A DNA stretch of 64,000 bases, taken from contig NW_026570261.1 of assembly GCF_019649055.1 (NCBI RefSeq), positions 558,001 to 622,000 of the forward strand. The letters are read 5' to 3'. The notes under the pieces are model-generated. The model made no database searches, was not told the origin of the DNA, and saw only the letters and a program-made list of their open reading frames with translations. Of this stretch, positions 21,701 through 32,199 are shown piece by piece. The stretch is from Paramacrobiotus metropolitanus (taxonomy: Eukaryota > Tardigrada > Eutardigrada > Parachela > Macrobiotidae). The first letter of the stretch is position 1, and each line of letters starts with the position of its first letter. The position numbers and the translations under genes are program-made.

Positions 21701-24700
21701 GCGTCCCGCCCTTACAGTGCGGTGGCAAAATTATTTTTTTACTGAATACCAAACTAATTAACAGAAAAGCCAAAATTAATATGTACTTAGGAAGATTTGT
21801 TTACCGGAAGTTTTGGGGTGCGTAGGTTGTCGTTAATTTTGGTAGATACCTTGGTACCGGTTACATTCTCTTGCCAAAAGCTGTAATATAATGCCTTTAA
21901 TGGGGCATTATAACAGAGCCCAACTTGGAAACGGTGGGACCACTCGGACCGGAAGCTTCCCGGCTGATCAGTGAAGTGGGCAAAATGATACGGCAGGAAA
22001 CAGGCGAGATATGTGCCACAGAGTATGTATCTGCGCCAGAGATTTATAGCATCGAAACTCATCGTGAAAACGCGGCATCCGTCCTTGGAACGGCACCAGC
22101 CTCGGCTAATTTACATCAGAATTAATGTTCTCTGTGATTCGTGCGCCTGTTTTGACTCTGTTGTTGCTGTGCGATGCTCCTGTTTTCATGTGTATTAGAG
22201 GTATTAGTACAACTTACAGTATATATACGTTCTCAATTTGCGAAAACAACTTCACTGATTTTAGATCGTTTTTCAGACAGTCTCTGCATCAAAGGTTATG
22301 GCGAAAATCGCGCACGAACTAAACATAACTCACGTTGTTTGTGCATTTTGTACGTTTGGGATATTGCGTCTGCCTTTTCTACGGGTATGCCGAATCACAT
22401 TTATAACGGGCGTAGTGTTATACGTTTAAGCTTTAAAATTGCATTGAATTTGTATTGAGTATAGTTCTGGATAGCTAATTTTAACAGGGCGTAATTCACT
22501 ATCAATTCTGTACAAATACAGACATACAGTACAAATACATAGGCACATTAGCCAACTGATAACTTGTAGAGTTGTAGCATGGCAAACTAGTAATGTTATG
22601 CCGTGGTTGTGGTGTCTATACCGGTGTGTACCGTAGTCATAAAAAGAGTCAAATAACACTACGTAGTGCCATTAGTTTATTTTGCACAATAGTGTTTTGT
22701 TGAAAAGCATAGTGTCATTCGCGTTCGCCAATATTATAATTTATATTGCAGAGCAAGTAGTGCTCCGATATCAAAACAAGATTATTATCCATCTCTTTTC
22801 GTAGATGTAGGAGTGGAACAGCCGAAAGAAGCTGTATTTATCGGTAATCTGCCGCCTTTGCTCTTGAGCGAAGTCTTCTCGTGCCTGGACCTGCACTCAA
22901 TTGTAAGGATTAAAAGGTAAAATTCGTATATTATTGTTATGCGTAGTTGCCTGCTTAGTATCATACAGAGGGTGTTTCCGCCAAATTGAGACAGTGCCGA
23001 AAAAAAATCCCAACAAATTCCCAGTTGATAACTGTTGTCATTTTCCGCTAATATTGTAAGTATCAATTTCAAAGTCTGCTCAATCGTTTAACGTCATTAG
23101 TAAGTTTGAACGAGAAACGATTATGAGTTTCAAACGAGGCATCGTGTTTTTTCATTTGAAACAAACTTTTTTGCTATTTTAATCTCAGAATTTCTAAACG
23201 CTTAAAATCTCCCGCTGATAATTGTGAATGATGAGCCAGAAGACTATCTCAGTAAACGCCCTGAGAGAAACAAGATAAGATATCAGCAGTTAAAAAATTC
23301 GGAAAAACAAAAATTTGAAAAAACCTAATAAATTCAGGAGGCCTCTGACCAAAGTTGAAAATCTATCTTACACCTATGACACACTTCGAACATGGTTATT
23401 TTTCTGGATCAACATTCTTGGCTTGTAGTCCCGTTAGCCATCGTAGTCAAATGTGGCCCTCGTCGCTACATCTAGTACTTCCAGTAACCGGTAGTCAATT
23501 TTGTCTCATGTAGCCGCTGAACTTTTGGGTAGTCTCAGTAGTTTGTGTAGCCACCAGTAGTCCACGTAGTCTTATACAGCCACTGAAGTTTTGTTTAGTA
23601 ACTATTATGGTACACTTTTTATAAGTCTATTTTTTGCGTTCATAATTTTAATCCTAGGATTTCTTCGAGTTTTTAGGTTTCTTAGACTTCCTAGATTTTT
23701 TAGATTTTTAGATTTCATTTCTTAGAGATGATTTCTTAGAGCTGATTTGTTAGATTTGTTAGATTTCTTAGATTTGTTAGATTTGTTAGATTTCTTAGAT
23801 TTCTTAGATTTCTTAGATTTCTTAGATTTCTTAGATTTCTTAGATTTCCTAGATTTCCTAGATTTCCTAGATTTCTTAGATTTCCTAGATTTCTTAGATC
23901 TTAGATTTTGACTACTGGAAACTACACAAAACACGCAGACTACCTGTGAATACAGATAACTACAGCTTAGGACGAAATGGTCGCATACCCGACATCTCCA
24001 CATTCAGTACGCATGCAGCGCAGTGCACTGTACGACTGAGTTCGTTCAAAATATCCGTTTCGTTCAAGTGCACTGCACCGCTTGCGTACAGAATGCTGGG
24101 TATGGGGCTATGCGACCAATTAGTCCTACATTGTACACGAACTACTGGTGACTACCGAAAACTACTCTACACAAACTACGCAGACAACATGTGAATACAG
24201 AAAACTACACGAACTACCGAGACTAGTGGTGACTACCGAAAACCTACTACACAGACTACATGTGAATACAAAAAACTACACTAACTATCAAGACTGCTGG
24301 TGAGTGGCAACTACCGGAAACTACACAGACCGAAAATTACACGAACTACCGAGGCTATACTGGTGACAACGGAAAACTACACAGACTACCTGTAAATACA
24401 TAAAACTATCCGAACTACCTAGCCTTCCCGTGACTGCACAAGACTACACAGGCTATCGGCGACTATCCAAAATTCAAAAGACTACGCGAGATTATAGGTT
24501 GCTCACACAAGCCACAGATGACTTCCAATCACAAGAGAGGCTACACGTAGTGAGGGAGTTTATATTTGACTACGCTGGCGTACGGCACTACAAGCCAAGA
24601 ATGTTGCTCCAAAACAATAACAGTGTTCGAAGTGTGCCATATCTAAATAGATAATTCAGTCCGAATTTGGCCTTGCCACAACGCAAGGTCTGAATCTGGA

Positions 24701-27700
24701 TGAATTTTGTTTTTGTCGGCACGATCTGGCCGCTCAAATGAATACATATCATATCACGAGGCTGTTCACATGCGGTATCTTTTTCAGCTGACCTCCGTTG
24801 TAGACAATTTGCTGACCGACAGGTTGCTGGCTGACAAATCGCTTATCGACACTTTTGCCTCCCGACATTTTGCTGAAATTATTTTCTTGACCGACAGCTT
24901 TCTCGGTTTCATAGCTTTTTTGGTGTTTCCTCTTGGGTTTCTTGTCCCACCTTAACTTGCCCTAGGGTCTTATATTTTTATTTTGTTCTCTTTGCTTGCT
25001 ACATAGGTATATTGGCTATTTTCTTATTAAATATGAAACACTTTTTTTATTGTTTCTTATGTCGTTTTATGTTATTCTTAAGTTTGCTCAATGTAATCTT
25101 ATGTGTTCTTATGAGGTTTTTAGGGTTACCTTACTTTTCTTAGGTTTGGTTAGGGTTTCTTTCTTATGTTTTCTCAAGTATTACAAGGTCAGCAGATTCT
25201 CGTCAGCAGAATGCCGGGGTACAGCAAACTTCCGTTCCGCAACTTGTCGATCAAGTTGTCGTTGCAACAGATGTCGGGTGTTCACTATGTCGTTCAGCAA
25301 AAAGTCGTCAGCAAGTTGTCTGTCAGCAAGATAGCGGTCAACAAATTGTCGGTGTGCCGTTTTCAGCACGCGCCCGCAATGCAGACGGACAAAGGTTCCA
25401 AAACGAGAACTCATTTCGTTCTGGTGATTCATAGGATCATAGGGGTAACGAAATCATAGGGTAACGAAAAAACACTTACTCGTAACTCATACGGTGTGCG
25501 TTTTGCTAATACTCGGTTTGGCTTTCTTATTAGAGTGTGCGTTTTATGGCAGCAGCTCCTGAGCAGTCGTCGCGCAACCGAGCACATCGCAATCTGTTTG
25601 GCAACGTGCTCTAAAACAGCAAAAACGGACAATTTAAGTTGCTACAAAACATGGTACCTCCTGAGTCTTAACATCCGCTCAATGACAAAAAGCCTGACTG
25701 TACTGACACCATTCTTCCACGTGACCTATTTGGCTGATTTGTTGGAAGCGATGCAGATCAAGTTGCCTACAATAGTTTTCAAAGATTACACTATTACCGA
25801 TTCCAATCACATGTACGAATACGCTAATATGCCGTATCCCGTGACCCCACTTGACAACAGAAAGCTTTTCGCGTTTCATGGTACAACAATATGGTTGTCA
25901 TTTTATCGAGACAAAAGCCAACGTATCGTGCTACACAATTGGAAACTGAGCAACATTTTTGGCAAATCTTTGTTTGCAATATTCTGCAATCCGTTTACGA
26001 GCGGCTTGAAGGATCTGCCTGCCCACGAGGTTCACTGGATGCAGTCTATCACACCCGAAACCTGGCTGGATGTGATCGGAATTGATAGACTGCAGATCGC
26101 CATCCCGCAAGTCGTTCTGGATTGCAGCCAAGACGAGGAGAACATGGTCAGCCAATTCATGTGGACTTTGGACAATAATTTCCCGCCTACTGCAGACGGC
26201 ATTTATGTAAAGGTCCAAAAGGTGCATGCACGTTGGGTGGAGACACTCTCTTATCCGCATGAATGGAATAACATCCGAGCATTCTTATCAGTGTAAGTTT
26301 ATCGAGATTTACTAGAAAGATGCACGTTGGCGTGCATTGCATGCATGCCAATGCGTGCACTGGCACACTGCAGCGGTGCTAAGGACTCCTTACAATTAGT
26401 AAGGAGTAATTTGCGCAGTTGTTTGCTGTAACTTCCGTAACAAACTTCCGTAACACAGCTGCATTTCTCTATTGGCGCTGAATTAAGAGGACTTTATCTG
26501 CGCTCCGGTCGATTTAATTTCGTAATATATTACCTGCAAATTGCTGTTAAAGTTTTGATTTGACTTCTTCGATTCGGTTTTGATTAAGATTCGTTGCATG
26601 ACTAATACAATATGGGCATTTGCAACAAAGCTTCGAAAAGACCGGATAAAAGCGTAAATTTGGGTATGGATGAATATTTGTGTATTACTCAAAATTCAAA
26701 TACGCACCCTCCTAAAAATGTGTACCGACCAAAGCGAAGAGCAGGTCCTCTATGTTCAAGAAAATATGGCTTTTGTCCGTCGGTCACGCTCTAAGCTGTC
26801 GGTCACGGCCAAAGCAGTCGGTCACTCACTAAGCGCTATGTCTAAATATAAATAACCCTAAATTTTATTGTCTTAGTAAGCTTAGGGGCACTACGCTGTT
26901 TTGGGTTACTGATTACTGACTATTAGGGTAATGCGTCAAGAAAATAGGTTGCATAGTGGTCGCCAGTGTCCCAGATGCTTTCATAGTGTAGAGTTGTCAT
27001 GTGCTTTCTGATGCTATCGTAGTAAGGATGCTCATTAATGTCTTAAGTGTCTAAAAATTTAAAACTGCTGAGCAGTTAAGCGTAGCAGTGCAAAGTCTTG
27101 ACTCGACCTGTAGTGTTTCAGTTAGGCAGTAAGGCACTCAAGTTTATTAATTTATTCAGCTTTTATGCACAGAATTGACAGAAATACAAGATACTAAGAT
27201 GTTCACTAACGTTGCTTGGTAGCTTTAAAGTAACCAGGATAAGCGCTACTTTGTGCTTACCGTTAGCATTACACCAGTACGTACTACGTAGTAAGTCACT
27301 CAGGGTGCTATGGCACAGCGCCGAAACTTTCTAATTTACAGGCCTGAATCAACCGGCATTCGAAACCCTGTACATTCAAAAAATAACCTTTATTGACTCG
27401 CCGTTATCGTTAAAACGTTAACCAGCATAAGACTCGAAAACGAGTCCGTACTTCTAAAGTTTTCTTTATATGTATTTCAATCCTTTCTACTGAAAACAGT
27501 TATACGCACCACAATAGCAGTAATAAACATTACTTTATGGCTTAGATCAACATTACCTAAACCGTTCCTAGCTTGACTTTGGTCTTATAGTGCTAGCCTA
27601 AAGCGGTGTACTTCCCTACGTCATTTACAAACTTTACCTCAACCTCACAATTGATGTGATACTCATAAGCCTTTCTCGTGAGGTGTTTGAGACTTTGAGT

Positions 27701-28146
27701 AACCCCTCCATAAAAATATGAACCATAAAGAACAGGACTAAGGAGAAATTAGTCAAATTACAGTCGATCAGTACGAGGCTACCAGCATATTAGTTATTTG
27801 ATCGCCACATGCTGTATACATGGTCAGCAGGCATGTAGAGAGCCACGTGGGGCGGCGGGTGGTCAGCTAGCTGATCAACACTTTTTACTATGAGGTGCAG
27901 CTAGCCGAACTGGCCCGAACACCAATCCCCCAATGCACATTGTAGCGCGTTGTCGGAAACAGAGTCACCAGTTGAATCGACATACAGCTTACAGCAAATA
28001 CGGTATTATTGTTTGTTGACAGATTTAGCGGATTTCACGCAGACGGGACAATAAAAGTTTGGAAGGACATTGATCTGAGACTTGTGGACGTGAGCCAGTT
28101 GAGCAGAATGGCACTGCTTGGGATCGCGGAGCTGTTTCGGGTCTGA
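17968..28146 (+). CDS. F-box family gene, four exons, 605 residues
   Basis: Exons 17968-18790, 22805-22916, 25534-26292 and 28023-28146 total 1818 bases (606 codons with the stop). All junctions are GT-AG and the phases (1, 2, 2) agree. Residues 1-65 form a small beta-rich module that looks Tudor/agenet-like (NTVIVRHDSDVCWLGN, KVKPSWIHTGRVWPL). An F-box spans exons 2-3 (FIGNLPPLLLSEVFSCLDL, then RVCVLWQQLL). The C-terminal region, about 300 residues, ends LLGIAELFRV. F-box proteins usually link a substrate to Skp1-Cullin ubiquitin ligases; the substrate here is unknown. A 5' UTR exon is likely, since TTTTTTATCGCAG ends at 17946. Paralogs lie at 8520 and 45424. The introns are full of transposons, and a dispersed repeat begins about 50 bases after the stop. 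I recall similar uncharacterised tardigrade proteins, which is unverified. Confidence 0.8.
19973..20125 (+). CDS. Short coding-like ORF inside intron 1
   Basis: 50 codons: MAAEAARLEAYLPVLRLTRL, then DRAEQLDTLMRISWQNIL, then KYQCHRKVHPLQ. The amphipathic, charged composition is unusual for chance sequence in this AT-rich intron. An in-frame stop precedes the ATG. I do not recognise it. It may be a stray exon of a nested gene or a transposon piece. Confidence 0.3.
   Translation: MAAEAARLEAYLPVLRLTRLDRAEQLDTLMRISWQNILKYQCHRKVHPLQ
20411..20652 (-). repeat. LTR (3' LTR in element orientation)
   Basis: 242 bp, identical to 21473-21714. The polypurine tract abuts it on the internal side. Confidence 0.85.
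21473..21714 (-). repeat. LTR (5' LTR in element orientation)
   Basis: 242 bp, identical to 20411-20652. The tRNA-iMet-like primer binding site abuts it on the internal side (about 21451-21472). Confidence 0.85.
21905..22125 (+). pseudogene. 5'-truncated RLE-type LINE remnant (C-terminus)
   Basis: A GC-balanced open frame reads ETVGPLGPEASRLISEVGKM ... RENAASVLGT and ends at TGA 22125. It lines up with the C-terminus of the LINE at 4404 (ETTGTFGPRTKKFFKELSRK ... RGNAVSVLGTF), but is clearly a different lineage. 5' truncation is normal for LINEs. ATTATAACAG just upstream also resembles a splice acceptor, so an exon of a host gene is the alternative. Confidence 0.5.
22805..22916 (+). CDS. F-box family gene, exon 2 (F-box first half)
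   Basis: Bounded by TTTTCGTAG and AAAAG|GTAAAA. It encodes DVGVEQPKEAVFIGN followed by LPPLLLSEVFSCLDL and HSIVRIKR, the L-P-x-x-L-x-x-x-V/I-F pattern of an F-box. At 112 bases it is easily missed by ORF-based annotation. Confidence 0.8.
23640..23915. repeat. (TTAGATTTC)n tandem array
   Basis: A 9-bp unit with variants (TTAGATTTG, CTAGATTTC), about 25 copies, forming the core of the surrounding inverted structure. On the minus strand it happens to read as a Ser-Lys-Lys repeat. Confidence 0.85.
23961..24135 (-). mobile_element. MITE family M1, copy 2 (reversed)
   Basis: Starts TACAGCTTAGGACGAAATGG and ends TAGTCCTACATTGTA. Inserted in the ACTAC minisatellite. Confidence 0.85.
24740..25395. 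repeat. Inverted short-unit array around a T-rich core, element 3
   Basis: The left arm (about 24798-24905) carries degenerate copies of a roughly 19-bp unit, GACAATTTGCTGACC. The right arm (about 25185-25370) carries the same unit inverted (GGTCAACAAATTGTC, GTCAGCAAGTTGTC). The core (24905-25185) is T-rich with repeated TTCTTATG and TTAGG words. It ends about 140 bases before exon 3 of the F-box gene. Confidence 0.7.
25534..26292 (+). CDS. F-box family gene, exon 3
   Basis: Begins after TTTCTTATTAG with RVCVLWQQLLSSRR, completing the F-box, and runs through KLPTIVFKDYTITDS, LFAFHGTTIWLSFY and SYPHEWNNIRAFLS to an AGT|GTAAGT donor. In-frame sequence upstream of 25534 (from 25496) is intronic and only happens to be open. 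Confidence 0.8.
26720..26830 (+). repeat. GTCGGTCAC short-unit array, copy 1
   Basis: Three GTCGGTCAC units 18-25 bp apart (from about 26777), preceded by CGACCAAAGCG and TCTATG blocks that recur at 63807-63885. It could be one arm of another inverted-array element. Confidence 0.5.
27845..27920 (-). repeat. Dispersed repeat R2, partial copy
   Basis: The CACGTGGGGCGGCGGG ... ACACTTTTTACT ... CAGCTAGCCGA order matches the reverse complement of about 48905-48990. Confidence 0.5.
28023..28146 (+). CDS. F-box family gene, exon 4
   Basis: Follows TTGTTGACAG and encodes FSGFHADGTIKVWKDIDL, then RLVDVSQLSRMALLG, ending ELFRV and TGA. It is clearly homologous to the short last exon at 9219. Confidence 0.8.
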
Positions 28147-28195
28147 GAAAAGGGCTATTATCTCGGTGATTCGCTCGCTGTTCTTTGATTTCTGT

Positions 28196-28985
28196 TTTGA
28201 ATTCTCATGTTAACGCTGCCCATCGAAGGGTTGATAATTGAATTTAGCGGAATTTCTCATTCCTACTGTACACCGTAATATCTGCACATACGTTTGTAGT
28301 TTTGTACGTTTGCCCGGCAGTGAATGCCAGCTTTGCAACTGCATGCGGCGTTCCTGTGGTGTTTTGTGTCTGCTCAGGGGGTAGTCGCTATTAACTACAC
28401 TTGTCCAACAAAATCTGGGACCTACTGTGTCATCCAGGAATCTTCCCTTTGGGAGACCCTGCAGAATCGGAATCCAATTCGAATATGGAACAATTTTGTT
28501 TTGTTCGTTGGCACAAATATCAGCCTTTACGGTGATAAAAAGTACGAAAGAGACCCAGACGATCTGGATTTTTTGCGTAATTTTTTGTTGATCCACCCCT
28601 TTGCATTTTTGCGAAGTGGTCACTGGTCAAATTCCAGTGACCACTTCCGGAAAAAATCCGAAAATTCCAGAAAGAGTTTATCCACCAAAACAGAGTGTTT
28701 TTCCAATTCTCCAAACATAGCGTTACTAGTTTTAGCAATAAGAGGGTTAAAAGTACCAAACTCTGAAATTTTAATAATTGGCAACCAACTGTCTTCAACT
28801 TGGCGTTACCACGCTGTAGATATCACATATAATATCGACTTAATACGAGACTGACCTTTCCACGCTGTTTATTAATAATGTGCTTATAAGTTTTGCTGAA
28901 AAAGAAGGGTTGAAACCCGTTTTTGACATCGTTAAATTTTAAATATGCGCTACGTTACATACGTTATATATGCGCGATTGTCCAG
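28196..28985 (+). repeat. Dispersed repeat, copy B
   Basis: Longer copy of the repeat at 3508-3915. It begins about 50 bases after the F-box gene stop and so displaces that gene's ordinary 3' UTR tail. Inside is a hairpin with 14-bp arms at 28613-28626 and 28634-28647 (GAAGTGGTCACTGG). Confidence 0.65.
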
Positions 28986-28998
28986 TGTTCATCAACAT

Positions 28999-31022
28999 CT
29001 ACTCGTAGAGACCTTCAAGTGGCCACCTACCGGGTGGCTGAACAAAATGGCCGTCTTCGTTTTTGGCTTGTTTCTCGCGAACCGTTAACCACATCGCTAA
29101 CAGTTTAAACTCGTTCGATAGAGAATTTTATTCACTATTGAAAACAACAAAATTTGTTTTGAAAAGTTGAGACACGCTCGTTAACAAGGGGGCCAACCAA
29201 AATCATGTAAAAATTTCTCGTGTCCCAGCTCGCAGAATTCAGAATCTTGCGGCATTTCCTTCCCGTAAGAGCTTTTTATATTTTTCCAGCTGTTTTATCT
29301 AGAGAATGGCATCGTTTTCCATTCAAAAAAAATTTGTTGACATAGTCCTTGCGCCAAATGTGCTATACAGTTAGAATGTTTCGGTACTTTTCGAAAAAGC
29401 TGCAAGTTTGTTACCTGATTTTTGTATACATTTTCGCTATAATTTTTTGTTGCACGACCTGGCGCATCTAAAAATGTCGGTTTAACTGATAAGGGTAGCT
29501 AAGACATTGGCCTTGCAAAAACGGGTTTAATCTAGAAAATTTTCTCCAAGTGTTCATAAAAAATTGGTCTTCAAAATTGCTACTTGCCCATTTCACGAGA
29601 ATTTCATTGCGTGGCCTGAGCCCTCTCGTTTACTGGCCGAACACGGTCACAAGAAAGTCATAGCTCTTAGCAGTAAAAAACCAAGAAACAACTTATCTTC
29701 CAAAAATTGTAATGCGACACACAGTAATGTACTTCTATAAATAACAGGATTTTTTGTTCTAAAATAGAGAAAGTAGAATTTTCGTTGCCGGGACATCCTT
29801 AAACTCCACCTAGTTTTCCAAAACAATTTACTATAAAATCAGACCTTGACGTAAGGTTTACTTAACATAAATTTTGTACGTCCTACAGATTGCTCTTTCG
29901 AATAAAATTAACCCATTGGCAATCAGACTATAGACTGAGCCAGGGCACCTTGGTAAATTAGACAGCCATTTTGTTCGGCCACCCGGTATGTTAAGTCAAT
30001 GGGCGACCTTCAAGTGGCCATGCTGCAGTTATTTGGCCCCAGAACCGATTTGCTTCCTGTTTTTTGTTATAGCCTGTTCAGCTCAACTTGCTCTTTACAG
30101 AGTACTTGAAAATTTCAAAATCGGTTGAACCGTTTTTTAGTTATTTAAGTTGTAAAAAACCAGTGACGAAACGCGTAAGCCACGCCACGAGAGCCACTAC
30201 ACTACGCCACCTTTTTTCACTTATTAACCACACATGTGCGGGTGCAGCAAACACTCGCTTTTTATAAGCGGATATGAGCACAGACAACCGGGATCAAACT
30301 ACGTTTTAAAAAAGTAATTGAAATTTACAAAAAATTTAGAAATCAAAACAATAAAAATCACTGAAATCATCGAAAATCATCAAAACAATCACAACAAATT
30401 AGTGAGGATGCGAAAAATCAAAGGAAAGTGAAATAAAAACTCAGTGTAATAGACTCCGGGTAGCAGTACGACAACAATAATTAAAAATCCTTTCCATACT
30501 TGTACCCGTCGTGTTTTACTAATCAGTTCACCGATCTCTGCTAGCTGGTATCTATTAACCTGTGAATTTTTATTTTCACTAACCTGTGATTTTTCGCATG
30601 CTCACTAGTTTGCAATTTTAATTGTTTAAATTTTTGATTTTTTTTAAAATTTTAATGAATTTTTTGTAAACGTAGTTTGTTCCCGGTTGCCTCTGTGCTC
30701 ATATCGGCTCATATAAAGCGAGTGCTTGCAGCACCCGCACATGTGTGGTTGATAAGTGAAATAATCTGGCGTAGTGTAGTGGCTCTCGTGGCGTGGCTTA
30801 CGCGTTTCGTCACTGGTTTTTTACAACGTTAATAACTAAGAAACGGTTCAACTGATTTTAAAATTTTCAAGTACTCTGTACAGAGTAAGTCGAACTGAAC
30901 ATGCTATACCAAAAAACAGGAAGAAAATCGGTTCTGGGGCCAAATAACTGCAGCCTGGCTACTTGAAGGTATGTCGTCCATTGACTTAACATAGGTGGCC
31001 ACTTGAAGGTCTCTACGGGTAG
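28999..31022. mobile_element. Large foldback element, about 2 kb
   Basis: The outer ends are inverted: CTAC(T/C)CGTAGAGACCTTC ... GAAGGTCTCTACGGGTAG. The arms run inward through CCATTGACTTAA, GGTTCTGGGGCCAAATAACT, CGTGGCGTGGCTTACGCG and CACATGTG to an AT-rich centre near 30350-30600. The left arm is interrupted by the element at 29030-29986; without it each arm is several hundred bases. No coding capacity. Confidence 0.8.
29030..29986. mobile_element. Nested TA-target element, 957 bp
   Basis: Terminal inverted repeats CCGGGTGGC(T/C)GAACAAAA (21 of 22 match), flanked by TA at 29028-29029 and 29987-29988. The undisturbed opposite arm of the host foldback shows a single TA in CCTATG at this point, proving insertion with TA duplication (Tc1/mariner-like). 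The interior is non-coding. Confidence 0.85.
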
Positions 31023-31035
31023 CTTACATCTGCCT

Positions 31036-31143
31036 ACAGATGAACGTAAATGAACGTAAGGCAGATGAAAGATCATAAGGCAAATGTAATTACATTTGCC
31101 TTATGATCTTTCATCTGCCTTACGTTCATTTACGTTCATCTGT
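31036..31143. repeat. Perfect 108-bp palindrome
   Basis: Arms of 54 bp (31036-31089, 31090-31143) match perfectly with no loop, centred on GTAATTAC. It starts 14 bp after the 2-kb foldback. Confidence 0.9.
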
Positions 31144-31149
31144 CTTACA

Positions 31150-32190
31150 TTTGTCTGACTGTTACATTTTTATATAATATTCATATATTAACTCGTAATG
31201 TAATTGAAAAAAATACTCGTATCGTACCAGACTACCAGTAACTACTACGCGTGCTAACGGTCACTAGTACTGATTCCCAAGGCCATGGAGAATTTCTCCA
31301 AGATGCTAATCACGTCGTATCAGCCTTAGAATTATTCGTCGCATTAATTCCCTGTATCTTCCGTTAATTTTCAACACGTGCACGTTCGAGCTATCTGTAC
31401 TTTACAATTTGTCCGCTGAAATAAATTTAAAATAAATGAATCAACAATTTACTGAGATGGATAATCAGTTTATCCGCCGAAACGAAATAAATTAAAAATA
31501 AATAAAAACTATTCTAAATACAATAATACACAATAAATTTATACTTTAAAAATGAGATATACAGAGTACAGAAGCTGCAGAAATTCCGTCAGCGTGCTTT
31601 CATTTCACCGTATTCGTCGTATTCCTTCGAACGCACGTAACAAAAAAAGCCACCGAAATTAAAATGAAATTCTGTTCTTATTTCAAGAAACCAGCGCCCA
31701 TAAAATCGAAAGCCTTTTGATGTACGGTAATTGAACATCGAAGGAAAACAAAAATTAATAATATAAAATTTGCGTCCGCGCCGGTCGGATAGGATTCGGT
31801 TTGGTCTGCTCGACAACCCACGAGATTCCATCACTGATGCCGGCCCTAAAATAATTTGGATTTGATTTCTGTCGAACGTTCTACGGCACTCGAACGTACT
31901 CATGTCGAAGTAAAGTGGAAGTTGTTTTGGCTGAAACACTCTGGTGTAAAATTAATTTTACTGAAAGTGATTAAAAATTAGTTGTATTGAAAATCTAAAG
32001 AGCCGCCAAAAGTTTTGTCAATAATAATATCTCGCTTGTAGCATTTTTACCTTGCCTTCACCGAAATGGAAAAGTCTTTACACTACGATATTTCATCACT
32101 ACATTTGTTTCATCACAGTCTGTTGCCCGCATAATTTGATACCTACGGGACTTCGTCAACGGCAAAGAAATGTACGAGGCGCGGTAATCG
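31150..32190. other. No gene recognised
   Basis: AT-rich. A 116-codon minus-strand open frame (31589-31939) has no recognisable motif and probably arises by chance. The left boundary of the Ty3/Gypsy fossil is not marked by an LTR that I can pair. Confidence 0.4.
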
Positions 32191-32199
32191 CGTGATGGC

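Larger units (their letters stand above)
20411..21715 (-). mobile_element. Small non-autonomous LTR retrotransposon (TRIM-like), young
   Basis: Direct 242-bp repeats at 20411-20652 and 21473-21714 are identical. Read on the minus strand, the sequence next to the first LTR begins TGGTAGCAGATCATGG, matching the 3' end of eukaryotic initiator-Met tRNA with few differences (a primer binding site). Just before the other LTR is AAAAGGGGTA, a polypurine tract. AGTGC flanks both sides (20406-20410, 21716-21720). The LTR carries AATAAA on the minus strand. The 820-bp interior is GC-rich and has no recognisable gag or pol, so it must rely on a partner. It looks whole for its type and very recent, since the LTRs do not differ. 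Confidence 0.85.
23400..24480. repeat. Inverted minisatellite around a TTAGATTTC core, element 2
   Basis: The left arm (23400-23600) is rich in GTAGTC/GTAGCC words. The right arm (23915-24480) is a degenerate tandem of about 75-85 bp built of ACTAC words (GACTACCGAAAACTAC, TGTGAATACA). The arms are inverted relative to each other (TTTTGTGTAG / CTACACAAAA). MITE M1 copy 2 is inserted in the right arm. Confidence 0.65.

Noticed and set aside
23722-24003. Minus-strand frame encoding a long Ser-Lys-Lys repeat
   Set aside because: It is the translation of the (TTAGATTTC)n array; a 9-bp unit keeps one frame open by itself.
23400-24480. CRISPR-like array
   Set aside because: Units are degenerate with no unique spacers, and the genome is eukaryotic.
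28324-28854. 176-codon plus-strand frame
   Set aside because: It lies inside dispersed repeat copy B, contains a hairpin, and no domain is visible; no similar frame exists in copy A.
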